Below, one piece after another: positions 35,591 to 48,859 of a stretch of 64,000 nucleotides of DNA. Numbering within the stretch: the first letter of the stretch is position 1; every line of letters begins with the position of its first letter. The translations under genes and the position numbers were made by a program. The DNA lies in assembly GCA_015698045.1 (NCBI GenBank), contig BLAL01000175.1:434001-498000 (forward strand), written 5' to 3'. Below the pieces are notes generated by a model. The model saw only the letters and a program-made list of their open reading frames with translations. It did no database searches and was not told the DNA's origin. The DNA is from Rhizophagus clarus (Eukaryota > Glomeromycota > Glomeromycetes > Glomerales > Glomeraceae).

Positions 35591-35656
35591 AAGTTGCCAA
35601 AAAAAAAAAAAAAAAAAAAAATTAATATTAACTCCGTTTAAGAAACTCACTCAATA

Positions 35657-36110
35657 ATGTCTAACAATATTGAATTTAATATACCTGCAAAATCTACTGA
35701 AAATTCTGATAATGAGTGGATTAACTGGATTGAAGAAGCTATTAAGAAAGATTACTTTAAATATTATGAGTTCAATCATTTTAGTAAACTTCAAAAAATT
35801 GGTTCTGGAGCTTTTGGGAAAGTTTACCGTGCACACTGGAAAAATTCTCATAATTATTTAGCATTGAAAACTTTTTTTGAATATAGCGATGCTACAATTA
35901 AAGAAATTGTTAAAGAGGTAATAATATATACAGTACATATATTTTTTTACTTTAAATAGTATTTTAGAAGCTTGTACTAAAATTATAATAATATAGCTCA
36001 AAATCCAACGTGATATGAACTTCCACGAGAACATTATTAGCTTCTTTGGCATTACAACAGGTACAATATCTTTATTATACGTAATTTGACTTTAAAAATC
36101 TGAACTGAAT

Positions 36111-36141
<31 letters not shown>

Positions 36142-39100
36142 AAAGAAAATCAAAATGATAATTCAAAAAAATATTGGCTAGTAATGGAATATGCAGACAG
36201 TGGCACTCTTCGAGAATATTTGAAGGTGCATTTTGATAGTCTTGCTTGGAATAATAAATTTGATATGGCACTTCAATTGGCACGTGCTATATCATGTTTA
36301 CACGATGAAAAAATTATTCATCGTGATCTGGTAATTAATTCATTTGTTCATTCTATATTCTGTCATGCCTGTTGATTCATAATAAACTTATTTATTTATT
36401 AAATTAAATAGCACTCCAAGAATGTATTAGTCCATCAAAATATGATTAAATTAGCCGATTTTGGGCTATCAAAAAGAATCGAAGAATCATCTAACTTTCA
36501 ATCTTCAACGAAATTTTTCGGAATAGTTCCTTATATTGATCCAAAAAGGTTTAATGATCAAGATTATAAATTCAATCAACGAAGTGATATTTATAGTATT
36601 GGAGTCCTTTTGTGGGAGATATCAAGCGGTAAACTTCCTTTTGAAGGTAAACCATATGATTTTTGTTTAGCATTTGATATATCACGAGGTCTTAGAGAGA
36701 CGAACATTCCTAATACCCCTGAAGGTTATATAAACATTTATACTGGTAAATATAATTAATATATGATCTTATAATTATATCAACATTACTTAAATTAATT
36801 ACAATGTAAATTTTTAGATTGTTGGAATGCTGAACCTGATAATCGACCAACTATCAGTCAAGTAATTGATAAATTAAATAAATTAAAAGAAATTATAAAA
36901 GAAGAAAACATAATTATAGAATTATGTGATGATAACGAAGGTATTCAATCATCAAATAACTATCAGAATAACTTAGATGATAAAATTTCTAAAAATACTA
37001 ATTTATTGCCCGGAGATTTAACCAAACTTATTCAAAAATTTAATGATATGAATACAAATGAAATTGAATCTTCAATACCAAATAATACTAACTCTAAAAT
37101 GGGTGATGAAATAGTTGAACTTCCTAATAAGATAACGGTAAATGGCGAAGAAAAAGAATCTTCAATACCATCAAATAATAATTTTAAGATGGTTAATGAA
37201 ATAGTTGAACTTCCTAATAAGATAACAGTAAATGGCGAAGAAAAAGAATCTTCAATACCATCAAATAATAATTTTAAGATGGTTAATGAAATAGTAGAAC
37301 TTCCTGATAAGATAACGGTAAATGGCGAAGAAAAAGAATCTTCAATATCATCAAGTAACTCTTCTAAGATAATTGAAGAAGTAACCGAACTTCCTGATAA
37401 GATAATGGTAGATGGAGAAGAAGAAGAATCTTTAATATTATCAAATAATAACTTTAAGTTGGTTGATGAGATAGTTGAACTTCCTGATAAAATAACAGTA
37501 GATTGGGAAGAAATAGATAGACAAAGTATTTATAACTATCTTAAGCATTATAATAAAGCTTCACAAGAAATTTATACTTGGTTATTAAATAATTTAAATT
37601 ATTCGAACTCTATTGTTTTACTTGGAGATTTTAATTATTTAGGAATTGAAGTTAAAGTTGATAAAAAAAAAGCATTTGAATTATATCAAGAAGCTGCAAA
37701 TTCAGAAAATAATGTAGCCCAATATAATCTTGGTTGTTGTTATTTATATGGAAAAGGTGTTGATAAGGATTATGTTAAAGCTTTTGAATTATTTGAAAAA
37801 TCAGCTAAAAAAGAATATTCTAAGGGAATAAATTATTTAGGATATTGCTATCGTAAAGGGATTGGGACTATTATTGATAAGCAAAAAGCATTTAATCTAT
37901 ATCAAAAAGTAGCAGATTTATGTAATGCATATGGAATTTTTAATTTAGGATATTGTTATGAACATGGAATCGGAATTAAAGCCAATAAGAAAAAGGCATT
38001 TGAATTATATCAAAAGTCAGCAGATTTAGGGAATGCATGTGGGATAAATAATTTAGGATATTGTTACGAATATGGAATCGGAACTGAAGCCAATAAGAAA
38101 AAGGCATTTGAATTATATCAAAAGTCAGCAGATTTAAAAAATGTATTTGCGCTTAATAATTTAGCAAATTGTCATCAAAATGGAGTTGGAACTAATGTTA
38201 ACAAGAAAAAGTCATTTGAATTATTTCAAAAAGCAGCAAATTTGGGAGATGCAACTGGGATGTATAATTTAGGACATTGTTATGAAAAGGGAATTGGAAT
38301 TAATATTGACAAAAAAAAGGCATTTGAATTTTATCAAAAAGCTGCAGATTCAGGAGATGCATCTGGAATAAACACTTTAGGGAGCTGTTATAGAAATGGA
38401 GTTGGAACTGAAATTAATGAGAAAAAGGCATTTGAATTATATCAAATGTCAGCAGATTTGGGGAACGTATTTGGAATAGTAAATCTAGGAGATTGTTATA
38501 AAAACGGGATTGGAACAAGTATAGATAAACAAAAAGCATTTGATTTATTTCAAAAGGCTGCAAGTTTAGGAAATGTAGATGCAATAAATTATTTAGGAGA
38601 TTGTTATCAAAATGGAATCGGAACTAATATTAATAAAAAAAAGGCATTTAAGTTATTTCAAAAGTCAGCAAATTTAGGAAATGCAGTTGGAATAAATTAT
38701 TTAGGAAACTGTTTTAAAAATGGAACAGGAACTAATATAAATAAACAAAAAGCATTTGAATCGTTTCAAAAGGCTGCAAATTTAGGAAATGTAGATGGAA
38801 TAAACTTTTTAGGAGATTGTTATCAAAATGGAATTGGGACTAACATTGATAAAAAGAAGGCATTTAAATTGTTTCAAAAGTCAGCAGATTTAGGAAATGC
38901 GATTGGAATGAATTATTTAGGATTTTGTTTTCAAAATGGATTTGGAACTAATATTAAGAAACAAAAGGCATTTAATTTGTATCAAAAGGCAGCCAATTTA
39001 AGAAATACATTTGGAATTAACAACTTGGGATATTGTTATGAAAAGGGAATTGGGATTATCATTGATGAACAAAAGGCATTTGAACTGTATAAAAAAGCTG

Positions 39101-39378
39101 CAGATTTAGGGGATAAATCCGGAATAAATAATTTAGGGTATTGTTACGAAAAGGGAATTGGAACTAATATTGACAAGAAAAAGGCATTTGAATTATTCCA
39201 AATGGCAGCAAATTTAGGAAATAGTGCGGCTCAATATACTCTTGCTTTTATGTATGAAAACGGAGAAGGAATTGTCGTTAAAGATATAGATAAAGCAACT
39301 TATTGGTATAAAAAATCTGTTGAGCAGGGACACCAAGCCGCCGCTCAGAATAATAATTCTTTTAATAATTCAAAGTAA
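35657..39378 (+). CDS. Kinase-SLR gene 2: TKL-type kinase with 16 Sel1 repeats
   Basis: Exons 35657-35917, 35997-36060, 36146-36330, 36412-36745 and 36818-39378; 1134 residues, phases 0,1,0,1. The kinase domain (about 42-305) has glycine loop GSGAFGKV, Lys71, HRD 167-169 followed by LHSKN, and DFG 186-188. All main catalytic residues are present, so activity is plausible. APE is replaced by DPK and the C-lobe NRPT is kept. After the kinase comes an acidic Ser/Asn-rich region made of five 30-residue repeats, then the conserved linker (DRQSIYNYL to NSIVLLG) and 16 SLRs of about 36 residues with consensus AFELYQKAADLGN..GINNLGYCYE. The SLR solenoid is likely a partner-binding platform. Closest visible paralogue: gene 1 at 8424-5620. 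Confidence 0.92.
37066..37515 (+). repeat. Coding minisatellite, 90 bp x 5, in gene 2
   Basis: Five in-frame 30-residue units of the ESSIPSNNNFKMVNEIVELP type. Units 2 and 3 are almost identical; units 4 and 5 are more divergent. The second half of each unit (EIVELPDKITV) is the leading edge of the linker conserved in the other kinase-SLR genes, so the array looks like repeated duplication of that edge. Confidence 0.9.
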
Positions 39379-40774
39379 ATTAAATAATTTTAGTTTACAT
39401 TTATCTAATTAACGATTTTATGATACTTATTAATAAGAATGGCAACATCATCTTAATCATCATATTGAATCTCGAGTAAAATTATAAAAAGATTGTATAT
39501 TACTGTACACATATACTGTAATAATAAACATAATATTAATAGAGTAGTAATAATTCATCATGGTGGTTATTTCATTAGGGTTATGTATCAAAATTTATAA
39601 TTGAGTCACAGTAATATACGCACGAGTGTCGTTTAAGTATAGTTAATATGTGTAAAGTTCGTCTTAAACAATTCTTCGTTAATCCTAGATATAGTAGATA
39701 TATATATATATATATATATATACATATTTTGACATATCCGTTTTCACAAATCAAAGTGTAGACGTGCAATGTCCCCTGTACGAGCGCATATTATACATAG
39801 AGAAAATGATAAAATTGTAAATGTTGTTCAAACAATTTATTGGTATGAACGATCTGTGTAGGAATTAGAGTCACGGTCATTGACCAATACAAGTCACGTG
39901 TTGCCACATCTACCGTAGTTCGTAGTTTGCATTAAAAAATTCCTGTTCGAAAAAATAATAATAAAAATAAACAAAATCAATAATGCCAAGAAATATCAAA
40001 TCAAATTAATAATTAATAAGCCAATAAATATTTCTTTCGATGAGTATATATATGCACAGTATGGTTTGTATGGTTTTATGCAGTATGGTTTTGATCAATA
40101 ATTCATACATATTACAGTAGTACTATATAGCGAAGTCTCTCAGAGTCTCAGTTTATTTATCCTCACATGACTCACACTGACTAATTTAGTAGAATTAAAT
40201 TATTTTTGTGACCATTTAATTAAATGATCCTCGTTCACAACATGTAAATAAAGAAAAAAAATCAATATAATTGCAAGGTATAAAATCAAATACGTAAACG
40301 CGTACTATTATTTGTTTGTTTTTCTCTTTTTAATATTTGATCATTTTTAATTAATCTTTCAGATACTGAAACGGTATCTGATGATGAATTTGTTTTGATT
40401 TAATAATAATAAAAATATATAATGTTTTTTTAAAATACTATTACTTATCAGTTATCATTATTTAAATTATACAGGTTACGTAAGCCTGATAAAACAGTTA
40501 CGAGGCACGAAGTGCCGAGTAACTAGTAATTAATTATATGCTGAATTCCATATATACACGTATGGTTTTTTAAGTCTGTATGGATTTACATACTATAGAT
40601 TAAAAAACCATACTGTGCATACACAAAAAACCATACCATACGTAATTAAGTTACACCTGTTATGTCGTTGCGGACGCCTCTAACTTCATAGTTTAACGTC
40701 ATTGCGAACACAGCAAAAATAATACACTCATAAAAAATATACAAAATTAATAAAATTATTCTAAATTTGCTTCT
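39379..40774. other. Intergenic; microsatellite and hairpin
   Basis: A (TA)n run lies at about 39693-39722. GTTACGAGGCACGAAGTGCC followed by GAGTAAC (40498-40524) forms a hairpin. The TATGGTTTTTTAA / TTAAAAAACCATA pair near 40561-40607 is a second inverted repeat. No gene is seen. Confidence 0.45.
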
Positions 40775-41055
40775 GGAATCCTGCCTTACACCGGTTATGA
40801 CCGGTCATGAGTCATAATTGTGACCGATATCGGTCTGTCAAAAGCTCCCGACCGACCGTTTAACTGACTATTTAACCGACTGTCTAATTGATCGTAATTT
40901 AACATTTTTTTGTTGCCGAATTTAATCAAAACAATTTTATTGTTAGATCGGTCGGTTAAACGGTCGGCTAAACGGGCAACAGCAAAAAAAAGATAGGACT
41001 CAAAGGCCCTTAACCGGTTATGACTTACCGATAACCAACCGTTGTCATCTCTAGT
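40775..41055. repeat. ACCGAC-rich interspersed repeat, copy 2
   Basis: Contains CCGGTTATGACCGGTCATGA, CCCGACCGACCGTTTAACTG and GATCGGTCGGTTAAACGGTC, ending AACCAACCGTTGTCATC. Related to 27008-27290. The internal halves are partly inverted, so it may fold or may be a transposon with long inverted repeats. Confidence 0.5.
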
Positions 41056-42242
41056 AGGAATAAATAGATAAATAGTAAAAATGATGGAAACGAAATAAAT
41101 AACTTTGTAAAACTAAACTATACACGTATTCATATTTCTATAATTTTCAACTATGAAAATATAAAATTTATATTTGAATTAACAACGATCGGAATTTTAA
41201 TTTCATTTCAGTGAGAATTTCATTTATTTCATCTTTTTCTCTAATAATACTAGGAAACGGTAACCGTTTACCGTTGATGCGTCCGAAACGTGTAATTATG
41301 TAAACAAATCAATACGTCATGTTCCTAAAATTTCATTAATCATGTAAGTGTGCGGACAGACAACACATGCATGGTTTGAAATTATTATGAGCGATTACAA
41401 TTTTTTCCTATTGAATAGCACAACGACATCTCAGCCTATCCCTATTATTATAAGTGATGAAGCATATTATCACCTGGCTACTAATTGGTATTTAGGATTT
41501 TTTCCACCAGTTATAAACTGGCGGACCAATTAGTATATCCAGGATGATAAAAAAGTTATTTACTATGCTATATGTAGTAAATAACAATTACTTATCAGTT
41601 TGATATCTTATAATATTAATATCAAAACGAGGTCATTAAGATGCTCTTGACTATCATTAACATTATCATTAAGATATCATGTGGATATTGTCAGGATATC
41701 ATTTTGATATAAGGTTTCCGGTAAGTGATATGGAATAAATACTTTTTCAATATCACACATTACACATATTACAGCATTTTTTTGGAACAAATTGGAAAAG
41801 AATAACTCTTTTTAGATGATAAGGCCCATATCAGGCTACTCCAATTTAATTGTTTGTTTAACGTCCAGATTTTATGAAAAGTTTGAGGGGTGAGGGTGAT
41901 TTACAATAAACGAAAAAATATAATAAGACTCTTCTTTTTGACTTTAATCTTTAAATAAACAAGAATTAACGAATAATCTACCATCACCATGGATTTTTTT
42001 TTTTTTTTTTTTTTTTTTTTGAGGTTTTCGCGATCGACGATCAAAATCACGTAAACATTAAATGAGTTATGAGTAACACAACCCTTTTTTGACAAAACAC
42101 GATAGGTTACACAGATCAGCCTATTTATTTGAAATGAAAAAATGGATCAACGCACTTTCATACATAATTTTTTTCTCCTCATTTATCATTTAACGTAGTA
42201 AAAAAAAAAAATTTTTTCCTGTATTTTTTTGACATTACAATC
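41056..42242. other. Intergenic with poly-T tract
   Basis: A T run of about 26 bases at 41995-42020. A 61-codon frame at 41348-41533 has no motif and is not called. Otherwise empty. Confidence 0.4.
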
Positions 42243-44049
42243 ATGTTCAATAACATCGAATTTAGTTATTCAAATGAATGGAACGATTGGATTGAAGAAG
42301 CCATTTATAAGAAACATATTAAAAATTATGAACGTGAATATTTTTATAATGTTGAAGAAATAGGTTATGGAAGTTTCGGAAAGGTTTATCGTGCAAATTG
42401 GAAAAATTCTGATAAATGTTTCGCATTAAAATCATTTTTTAATTTCAATCATGTCACAGTTAAAGAAATTGTTAATGAAGTAAATGATTATCTTTATATA
42501 TACACATTTATTATTATTCATAAAACATAATTAGTAATTTATATTTTATTTGATGATTTTATTGATTATTAGCTTAAACTTCAACGTGAGGTTGATTTTC
42601 ATGATAATATCATTCGTTTTTATGGAGTTGCTACAGGTATTTTAAAAAAAAATATTCATATAATTATTAATTTGAATTTATTTAAAAAATAAATTTACCA
42701 AACTAACTTTTTTTTTTCTTTAATAAGATATCCAAAGTGATAATTCAAAGAAATACATATTAGTAATGGAATATGCAGACGGTGGTACTCTTCGAAAATA
42801 TCTAAAAGACAATTTTGAAATTCTTACTTGGAATGATAAATTTAATATGGCATTGCAGTTAGCTTCCGCTGTATCATGCCTACATGATGAAGGAATAATG
42901 CACCGTGATCTGGTAACCTATTATTTTTAAATATTTATAAATTGTTACAGAAAATTGACTTACAGCATATCATTTTTTATTTCAATAATAGCACTCTAAT
43001 AATGTATTAGTTCACCAAAAAAATATAAAGTTGGCCGATTTTGGATTGTCCAAAAGAATTGAAGAATCTTCTAATCCTCAATCAAAATTATTTGGAGTAA
43101 TTCCATACGTTGATCCAAAAAGTTTTAACAGACAAAAAAACGGTAACAAAGTATATTCTTTAAATAAAAAGAGTGATGTTTACAGCGTTGGAGTATTATT
43201 ATGGGAAATATCAAGTGGCCAACGTCCCTTTTATGCCCAAGGAAAACCATATGATATTGGGTTGGCTGTAGAAATTTTGCAAGGATTAAGGGAGAACCCT
43301 GTACCTAATACACCTGAGAAGTATATCAAGATTTATACCGGTAAATATGCTCTCTAAGACTTAATTATGATTCTGACTTGATTGACCAACTAAAATTTAT
43401 TACGTTTTTTTTTTTTTACTTAGAATGTTGGGATGGCGAACCAATTAATCGACCAATTATCAATCAGGTAGTCGATAAATTAAAAGCATCAAGTAACCAA
43501 ATTAAGAATGATTTTAACATCATAGTAGATGAACTAGTCGAACTTCTTAATAAATCGGACGAAAAAAGAGAAAAACGAGAAATTCTTAATTATCTTAATA
43601 ATCGTAATATAAATTTACAAGAAATTTATGATTGGTTATTAAATAGTCAACATAATTCAAATTCTATTGCTTTACTTGGAGAATTTAAATATTCAGGAAT
43701 TGGAACTAATGTTAATAAACAAAAAGCATTTGAATTATATCAAAAAGCTGCAAATTTAGAAAATATTTCCGGAATAAATAATTTAGGATATTGTTATTTA
43801 TATGGTATTGGTACTAGTGTTGATAGGAAAAAAGCATTTGAATTATATCAAAAAGCAGCAAATTTAGGAAGTTGTATAGCTCAATATAACCTCGCTTTCA
43901 TGTATGAAAATGGAAAAGGTATTATGAAAAATATTAATGAAGCAATTTATTGGTATGAACAATCTGCTAAACAAGGGTTACGAATTGCTCAAAATCAATT
44001 AAAAAATTTGAGAAATGAAAAATTGTTTTATATAAATAAATCTAAATAG
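42243..44049 (+). CDS. Kinase-SLR gene 3: TKL-type kinase with few Sel1 repeats
   Basis: Exons 42243-42479, 42573-42636, 42728-42912, 42992-43340 and 43424-44049; 486 residues, phases 0,1,0,1. Glycine loop GYGSFGKV (41-48), Lys63, HRD 159-161 with LHSNN, and DFG 178-180 are all present; APE is DPK; NRP is kept. The linker (VDELVELLNK to NSIALLGEF) follows directly after the kinase, then only 3-4 SLRs, the last being the typical closing WYEQSAKQG repeat. This is the shortest member here and shows the minimal architecture: kinase, linker, a first and a last repeat with one between. It ends in a Lys-rich tail. Probably an active cytosolic kinase; the substrate is unknown. Confidence 0.92.
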
Positions 44050-45484
44050 AATTATGTATATTTATTTATTTTAATAAAATGATATATATTTATAATTTTG
44101 GTTTGACAATTCACTAATTAAATATGCCTAACATACACAATTTTTCAAGGCGACCATTATTTTATATTATTACTTATACTATACGTCCATTCGTTACTAC
44201 TATTACATAAACAGAGGTGTGCAAGCAGAAATTCTTATTTTTGCGAAAAAATTCTAAAAATTTTTATCTTGTCTACTCTAGCATAAAATTTGATATGACA
44301 AATAATGGATTTCTAACAAAATTATGTTATTTAATAGGATTATAGGAATTTAGAGGGCACAGAAATTATATATGCGAATTACGATCAAAAAGATAATCTT
44401 TCAAAGTTCTTAAAGGGATGAATGTTTTATTTTGTCAATGTCATAAATCTAATATTCCTGAATCGCGATGCTTTTTGTCCCATTTTTGTCCATTCATCGC
44501 ATTAACAGTAGTGACAAGTTACACTACCAGGTTATTCCATGGTTATTTGGATTTGATGCTAAAGATAAAAAGCGACCATATATTCTATTCGGATAGTAAA
44601 AAGGATAACGATATACGCCACTTCTTTATCTGATAGTATTTAAATGCCAAGGGCTTGCAACGCTTTTATTAAACTACTAGTATTTTTATACGTGTTATCA
44701 AATGACACAAACCAGGAATACTATATATAACATCAAAAGACAAGCTTTGTCAAGGAATTATCCAAATAATCTGATAAGTTTATTTAGTTTTTGCGCTATA
44801 GGATAAAAAAAAGCGTTAAAAATTTAAAGAGAAACAAATCCTTTTAATGGTTAATTCCAATTTAGCTATTTAAGATATAATAATGATTTATAAAATGGTT
44901 ATTTGTGTTAGTCAGACAAAATCATGCTTTATTATACAGTAATAGTAAATACATATTAAAAAATTACTGTAATTTGTATAATTGCAAACATATTTGATAT
45001 TTAATCATTAAAAAAAATATACCAGCTATTTAGTCATTGACAAATCTCAAAATCAGCATGTTCCTAATAGAATGATCAATAAATAACGATATAAATTGAA
45101 CAGTTATGAAGATTGACATTGCTTTTACTTCTATATGTAATGATGTTTTGTTTACATATCAAAACTCGAGATGATTTAATTAACAAATGGTAAAATTAAT
45201 ATTTCGTTAGTATTAATTTGTAGAATTCATATCTTAAATTATATACTGTATTAATCATTATTATTTTTTACTTCGCAAATCACGTTTAATGAAATGGCGC
45301 ACAAATCATCAAAGAAATCACATTACATGTGATTGGTAACATAATGATGTAACATATGCAAGTATTAATTTGTGAAACTCTTACAATTATTTAGTTGAGC
45401 TCACGATGAATAAAAACAATTTTTTTAATTTTTTTAATTTTTTAATTTTTTTGAAATAAAAATTTTGATTTAACCTTTTTGAAA
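44050..45484. other. Intergenic, no gene seen
   Basis: AT-rich. A 71-codon frame at 44418-44633 has no family signal. A low-complexity TTTTTTAA run lies at 45419-45455 just before the protease gene. Confidence 0.4.
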
Positions 45485-46579
45485 ATGCTAACCGCTACTT
45501 TATATTATAAAGATGCTATGCTTACTCCAGCGGTACAATAATAATATTTTTTTTATTAAATATTCGTGACAAAAATTTTTTTTTTTTTTAAAAAAAAAAA
45601 TTTCCATCCAATACAGGATTATTATCTCTTATACGATGATAGATGGTTGAATGACCAATGCGTTGATTTTTACCTTGAGTATGTAAAAAAGGATACCTGA
45701 TCTTCATTAATATCCTTTTTTTATAACCTTATAATAATCTCTTTAAAATAAATCTTTTTTTCTCTTAAAAGATATCTTGAATATAATTCTTCTGTAAAAG
45801 AAGAATCCAAGGTTAAACCGTACCTATTACGAGCATCGATGAGTTTTCTTATAGCGAATATTGAAGGTACACTTTTTCATTCTTTATCTATTTTATTCAA
45901 TATAATTCCTTTATTTGTTATGATTATTTATTCATCCTATTTTTTTTTTTCATATAAAGATGCGAAATATCTTTCTAAAGCACTCCCAAAACAAATATTT
46001 TCTTCTGATATAATATTCATTCCAGTAAACAATAAACAGTCTTTAGAAAGTTATATCGGAGGAAGTCATTGGTCTCTGCTAGTTTACGTAAAAGAGAATA
46101 ATAAATTTTTATATTATGATAGTGCAAATGATATGAACTTTGACATTGCTAATAAATTTGCAGACAAAATTTCCGGTGTTCTGGAGGTTAAAAGTGCGTA
46201 GTAAAGAAACTAAAAATGTAATAAGATATGTATACATGATTTATAAATTTCTTCTTTTGATTTTTAGGAAATGATATTGTCATTGTAAATACACCTCAAC
46301 AAAAAAATGGTTCAGGTAAATTTATAATTTTACAAATTTTTTGTTGTTGAATAACTTAATTCCATAGTTAATATAAATTTTTAAATTATATCAGATTGTG
46401 GAGTATTTGTACTTTCTATTACTGACCAATTTTATCAAAGAATTATTGAATCGCAATCAAATTCTGATCAAGTCGACTTTGAAAAGATTTTAGAAGTTGA
46501 TGTACAAAATCTTTTATCTCCTTCTAATATGAGAAAAAAAATCAGAAATCTTGTAAACGAGTTGGAATATTCAAAATAG
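45485..46579 (+). CDS. SENP8/NEDP1-like deneddylase (Ulp1-type cysteine protease)
   Basis: Six exons rebuilt from junctions: 45485-45532, 45617-45678, 45772-45866, 45960-46193, 46268-46315 and 46395-46579; 223 residues. The N-terminus YYKDAMLTPADYYLL and DRWLNDQCVDFYLEYLE is the family start. The catalytic triad is His105 (GGSHWSLLVY), Asp122 (LYYDSAND) and Cys164 (GSDCGVFVLS), with oxyanion Gln157/158 in TPQQKNGS. Length and spacing match human SENP8 (212 residues; His102, Asp119, Cys163). By family knowledge it processes NEDD8 and removes it from cullins and other targets, in cytosol and nucleus. The phase of every junction is consistent. The tiny first exon is the least certain part. A SUMO protease is less likely because of its small size and the GGSHWSLL form. 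Confidence 0.88.
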
Positions 46580-47689
46580 TAGTTTTAAATTCAGTTTAAC
46601 GTACATCTAACTTTCTTTAATAAAAATGTCTTTTAAAAAATTATTATATTAATCGAAAATTCCATCAATTTAAAAGTTTTTTTTTTTATTATATTTTAAT
46701 TTGTATCTAATATTAAAAGATATAGATTGAAAATAGTTATGATAATCACTTGTATAATATTCATTATCTTATAAAAATTTTATGGAATTCAAGCTACATA
46801 AAATGTCTTAAAGTAATAAAGAATAAATATTAAATTTTTTTTCAGCTGTAGTTAATTTCAAAGAAGAATTTTTTTGGTTTAATTCTGTTTCTTGATCATT
46901 TTTGATAACATTTAAAAAAATTTTATTTCTAATCTAAATTGTCAATTTCACTGTCGATTCCATATTGATAAAAAATTTCTAATTAATTAAATTCGAATAA
47001 AATCAAACATTTTGAATAACTTCTAGAAAGTGAGATATCATCAAATTTTACAAACATATTTCATAAACAATGAAAAAAATGTGACATTTAAGTTTCACAG
47101 TAAAATTCATGTTCAGTTATAAATCCTATGAAATATTAATATTTTCTTTATATTTTTTTCCAACCCTTTCTAATTTGTAAACATTAATCTGTGTTTGAAA
47201 GTTTAACCTAATATAATACATTACAATAGTTAACATTGGTCTAAATAGCTTTACTGGTAAAAAATTCAAATTAATGAATAATTTTAAAATGATAAATACG
47301 TATACCAAATTAAAGCACATATTCTGCCTTATCCTTCTAGTTAAAAACAGTTGATATGTTTAGTTCTTTTTGTATATCTTAATATATCTGAATCAATTTC
47401 CATATATGAAGGAGTCGGAAGTTTATGAATATACGAACATCTGCTTGCTCCTCAATTTGTGACTGTCTACAAGTGAGCTCTTATGACTCGACGTTCATGT
47501 ACAATACCTTTCTTGCGAATTATTAATGAATTGACCAACTTTAATTATTGTACAGTATATATAGACGAAAATACAAACATTTATGATGATCATCATTAAT
47601 CATTTTAATAAATTTTAGATAATTTTACTTATATAGTTAACATTTTACTAGGCCGACTAATTATTTTTTCCTCATTTATTCAATCAAAT
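46580..47689. other. Intergenic, no gene seen
   Basis: AT-rich, no coding signal on either strand beyond short chance frames. Confidence 0.4.
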
Positions 47690-48330
47690 CATCTAAATCC
47701 TCAGTATTCCATTCCACTCGAACTGTCTCTTTTTTATCCTACCGTTAACAAATCTTCTAACATACTTCCATATGCAATCCTTGATGCCAAGGGTTCCCAC
47801 ATCCATAAAATGTCATTCTGAAAGATTTCTTAAACAACTCCTAAAATGTCATCGTAAGATGTGGCATTATTATAACCATTCGTGAGTTCCAATATTACTA
47901 AACTAAATAATTGAGTCGTAGCCATTCCCCGGAAGAAGTAACATCTAATGTCTGTTCAGATATAAGCAGATTTTTCACTTTGAGCATACTAAGCGGGTAC
48001 CATTTGTCATCCTATTGGTTCACTCATTGGCAATACCATACAACGGTATCATCCGTTCCCTTCAATTCAAACGATTCCAGGTCTGACATTCAGGTAACAC
48101 TTTCACCTGTAGCCTTGGATGCAACGTATGCGTCGTGAACCCTGCAGCGCACAATTACTCATGGTGGCTTTCCAGCTTATAACCAAATATAATTTAATAT
48201 ACCCACTTTGATAGGTAATCCTTCTACCTTTATTTTCTACGTTATAACTAATAATTTATCTGCTGCTCGACGTGCCAAATATCCTTTACCGTTACGGTTA
48301 TTTGAATATCTAGCCTCTAAAGTGCGTTAA
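47690..48330 (-). pseudogene. Decayed unidentified gene, many in-frame stops
   Basis: Minus-strand frames read as protein for about 200 codons. In order they include NRNGKGYLARRAADKLLVIT, VRCRVHDAYVASKATGESVT, MSDLESFELKGTDDTVVWYC, DDKWYPLSMLKVKNLLISEQ, TLDVTSSGEWLRLNYLV, VILELTNGYNNATSYDDIL and WMWEPLASRIAYGSMLEDLL. They are cut by TGA, TAG and TAA codons and at least one frame change near 48190. The composition is far too balanced for random AT-rich DNA. I do not recognise the family. The plus-strand frame at 47911-48138 is its shadow. Most stops are one C-to-T or G-to-A step from Arg, Gln or Trp codons. Confidence 0.55.
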
Positions 48331-48516
48331 AAATACGTTGATAACATTAGTAAGATTTTTCTTCTTAGAAGTGCTTATTATCATAGTTCCCAATTTTAGC
48401 AATCATTAGATATGATTTCAAGTTGATTATTGTAATCGTTAGATGTAATTTCTTGTAACGTAAACGATATATTTCACGAATCATATTATAAGTTATAATT
48501 TTTGATTTCTTGGTAC
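48331..48516. other. Spacer, no gene seen
   Basis: Short AT-rich spacer before the MITE; nothing recognisable. Confidence 0.35.
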
Positions 48517-48766
48517 ATTGATTCAGGACCCAGAAATACACATAAAAGGGTCTGGTTTGAGTTTGCGTACAATGAACCATAAAAACCATGTAGATCTTTC
48601 CTTTTGTGAATAAGTTTAGATAGTGCTGATCAAAGATTTATTTCTTAATTTAGAAATTGACTAGCACTATCGTAATTCCGGCCCTGAAAAAAATGCGTAC
48701 AGCTCATATAAAAAATTTTTTTCGCCACCTGACCCCTATATATATATTTCTGGGTCCTATTGATTC
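48517..48766. mobile_element. 234-bp hAT-like MITE, copy 2
   Basis: The element is 48525-48758, with ends AGGACCCAGAAATA in inverted orientation. ATTGATTC is exactly repeated on both flanks (48517-48524, 48759-48766). The interior, read on the minus strand, has TACGCATTTTTTTCAGGGCC and GGAATTACGATAGTG matching copy 1. Length is identical to copy 1. Confidence 0.9.
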
Positions 48767-48859
48767 CTTTTATTTCTCGGATATTGGTTTTCTTTTTTTT
48801 TAATGGGATGCTAATAGTTATGCTATTTAAATAATAATGACTGTCTGGCATTTTGTTGT

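Noticed and set aside
39581..39769. 62-codon minus-strand frame with an IYIYIY run
   Set aside because: Translation of a (TA)n microsatellite.
40498..40524. Hairpin considered as a terminator or ncRNA
   Set aside because: No transcript unit adjoins it; it is more likely part of a small inverted-repeat element, and that too is unproven.
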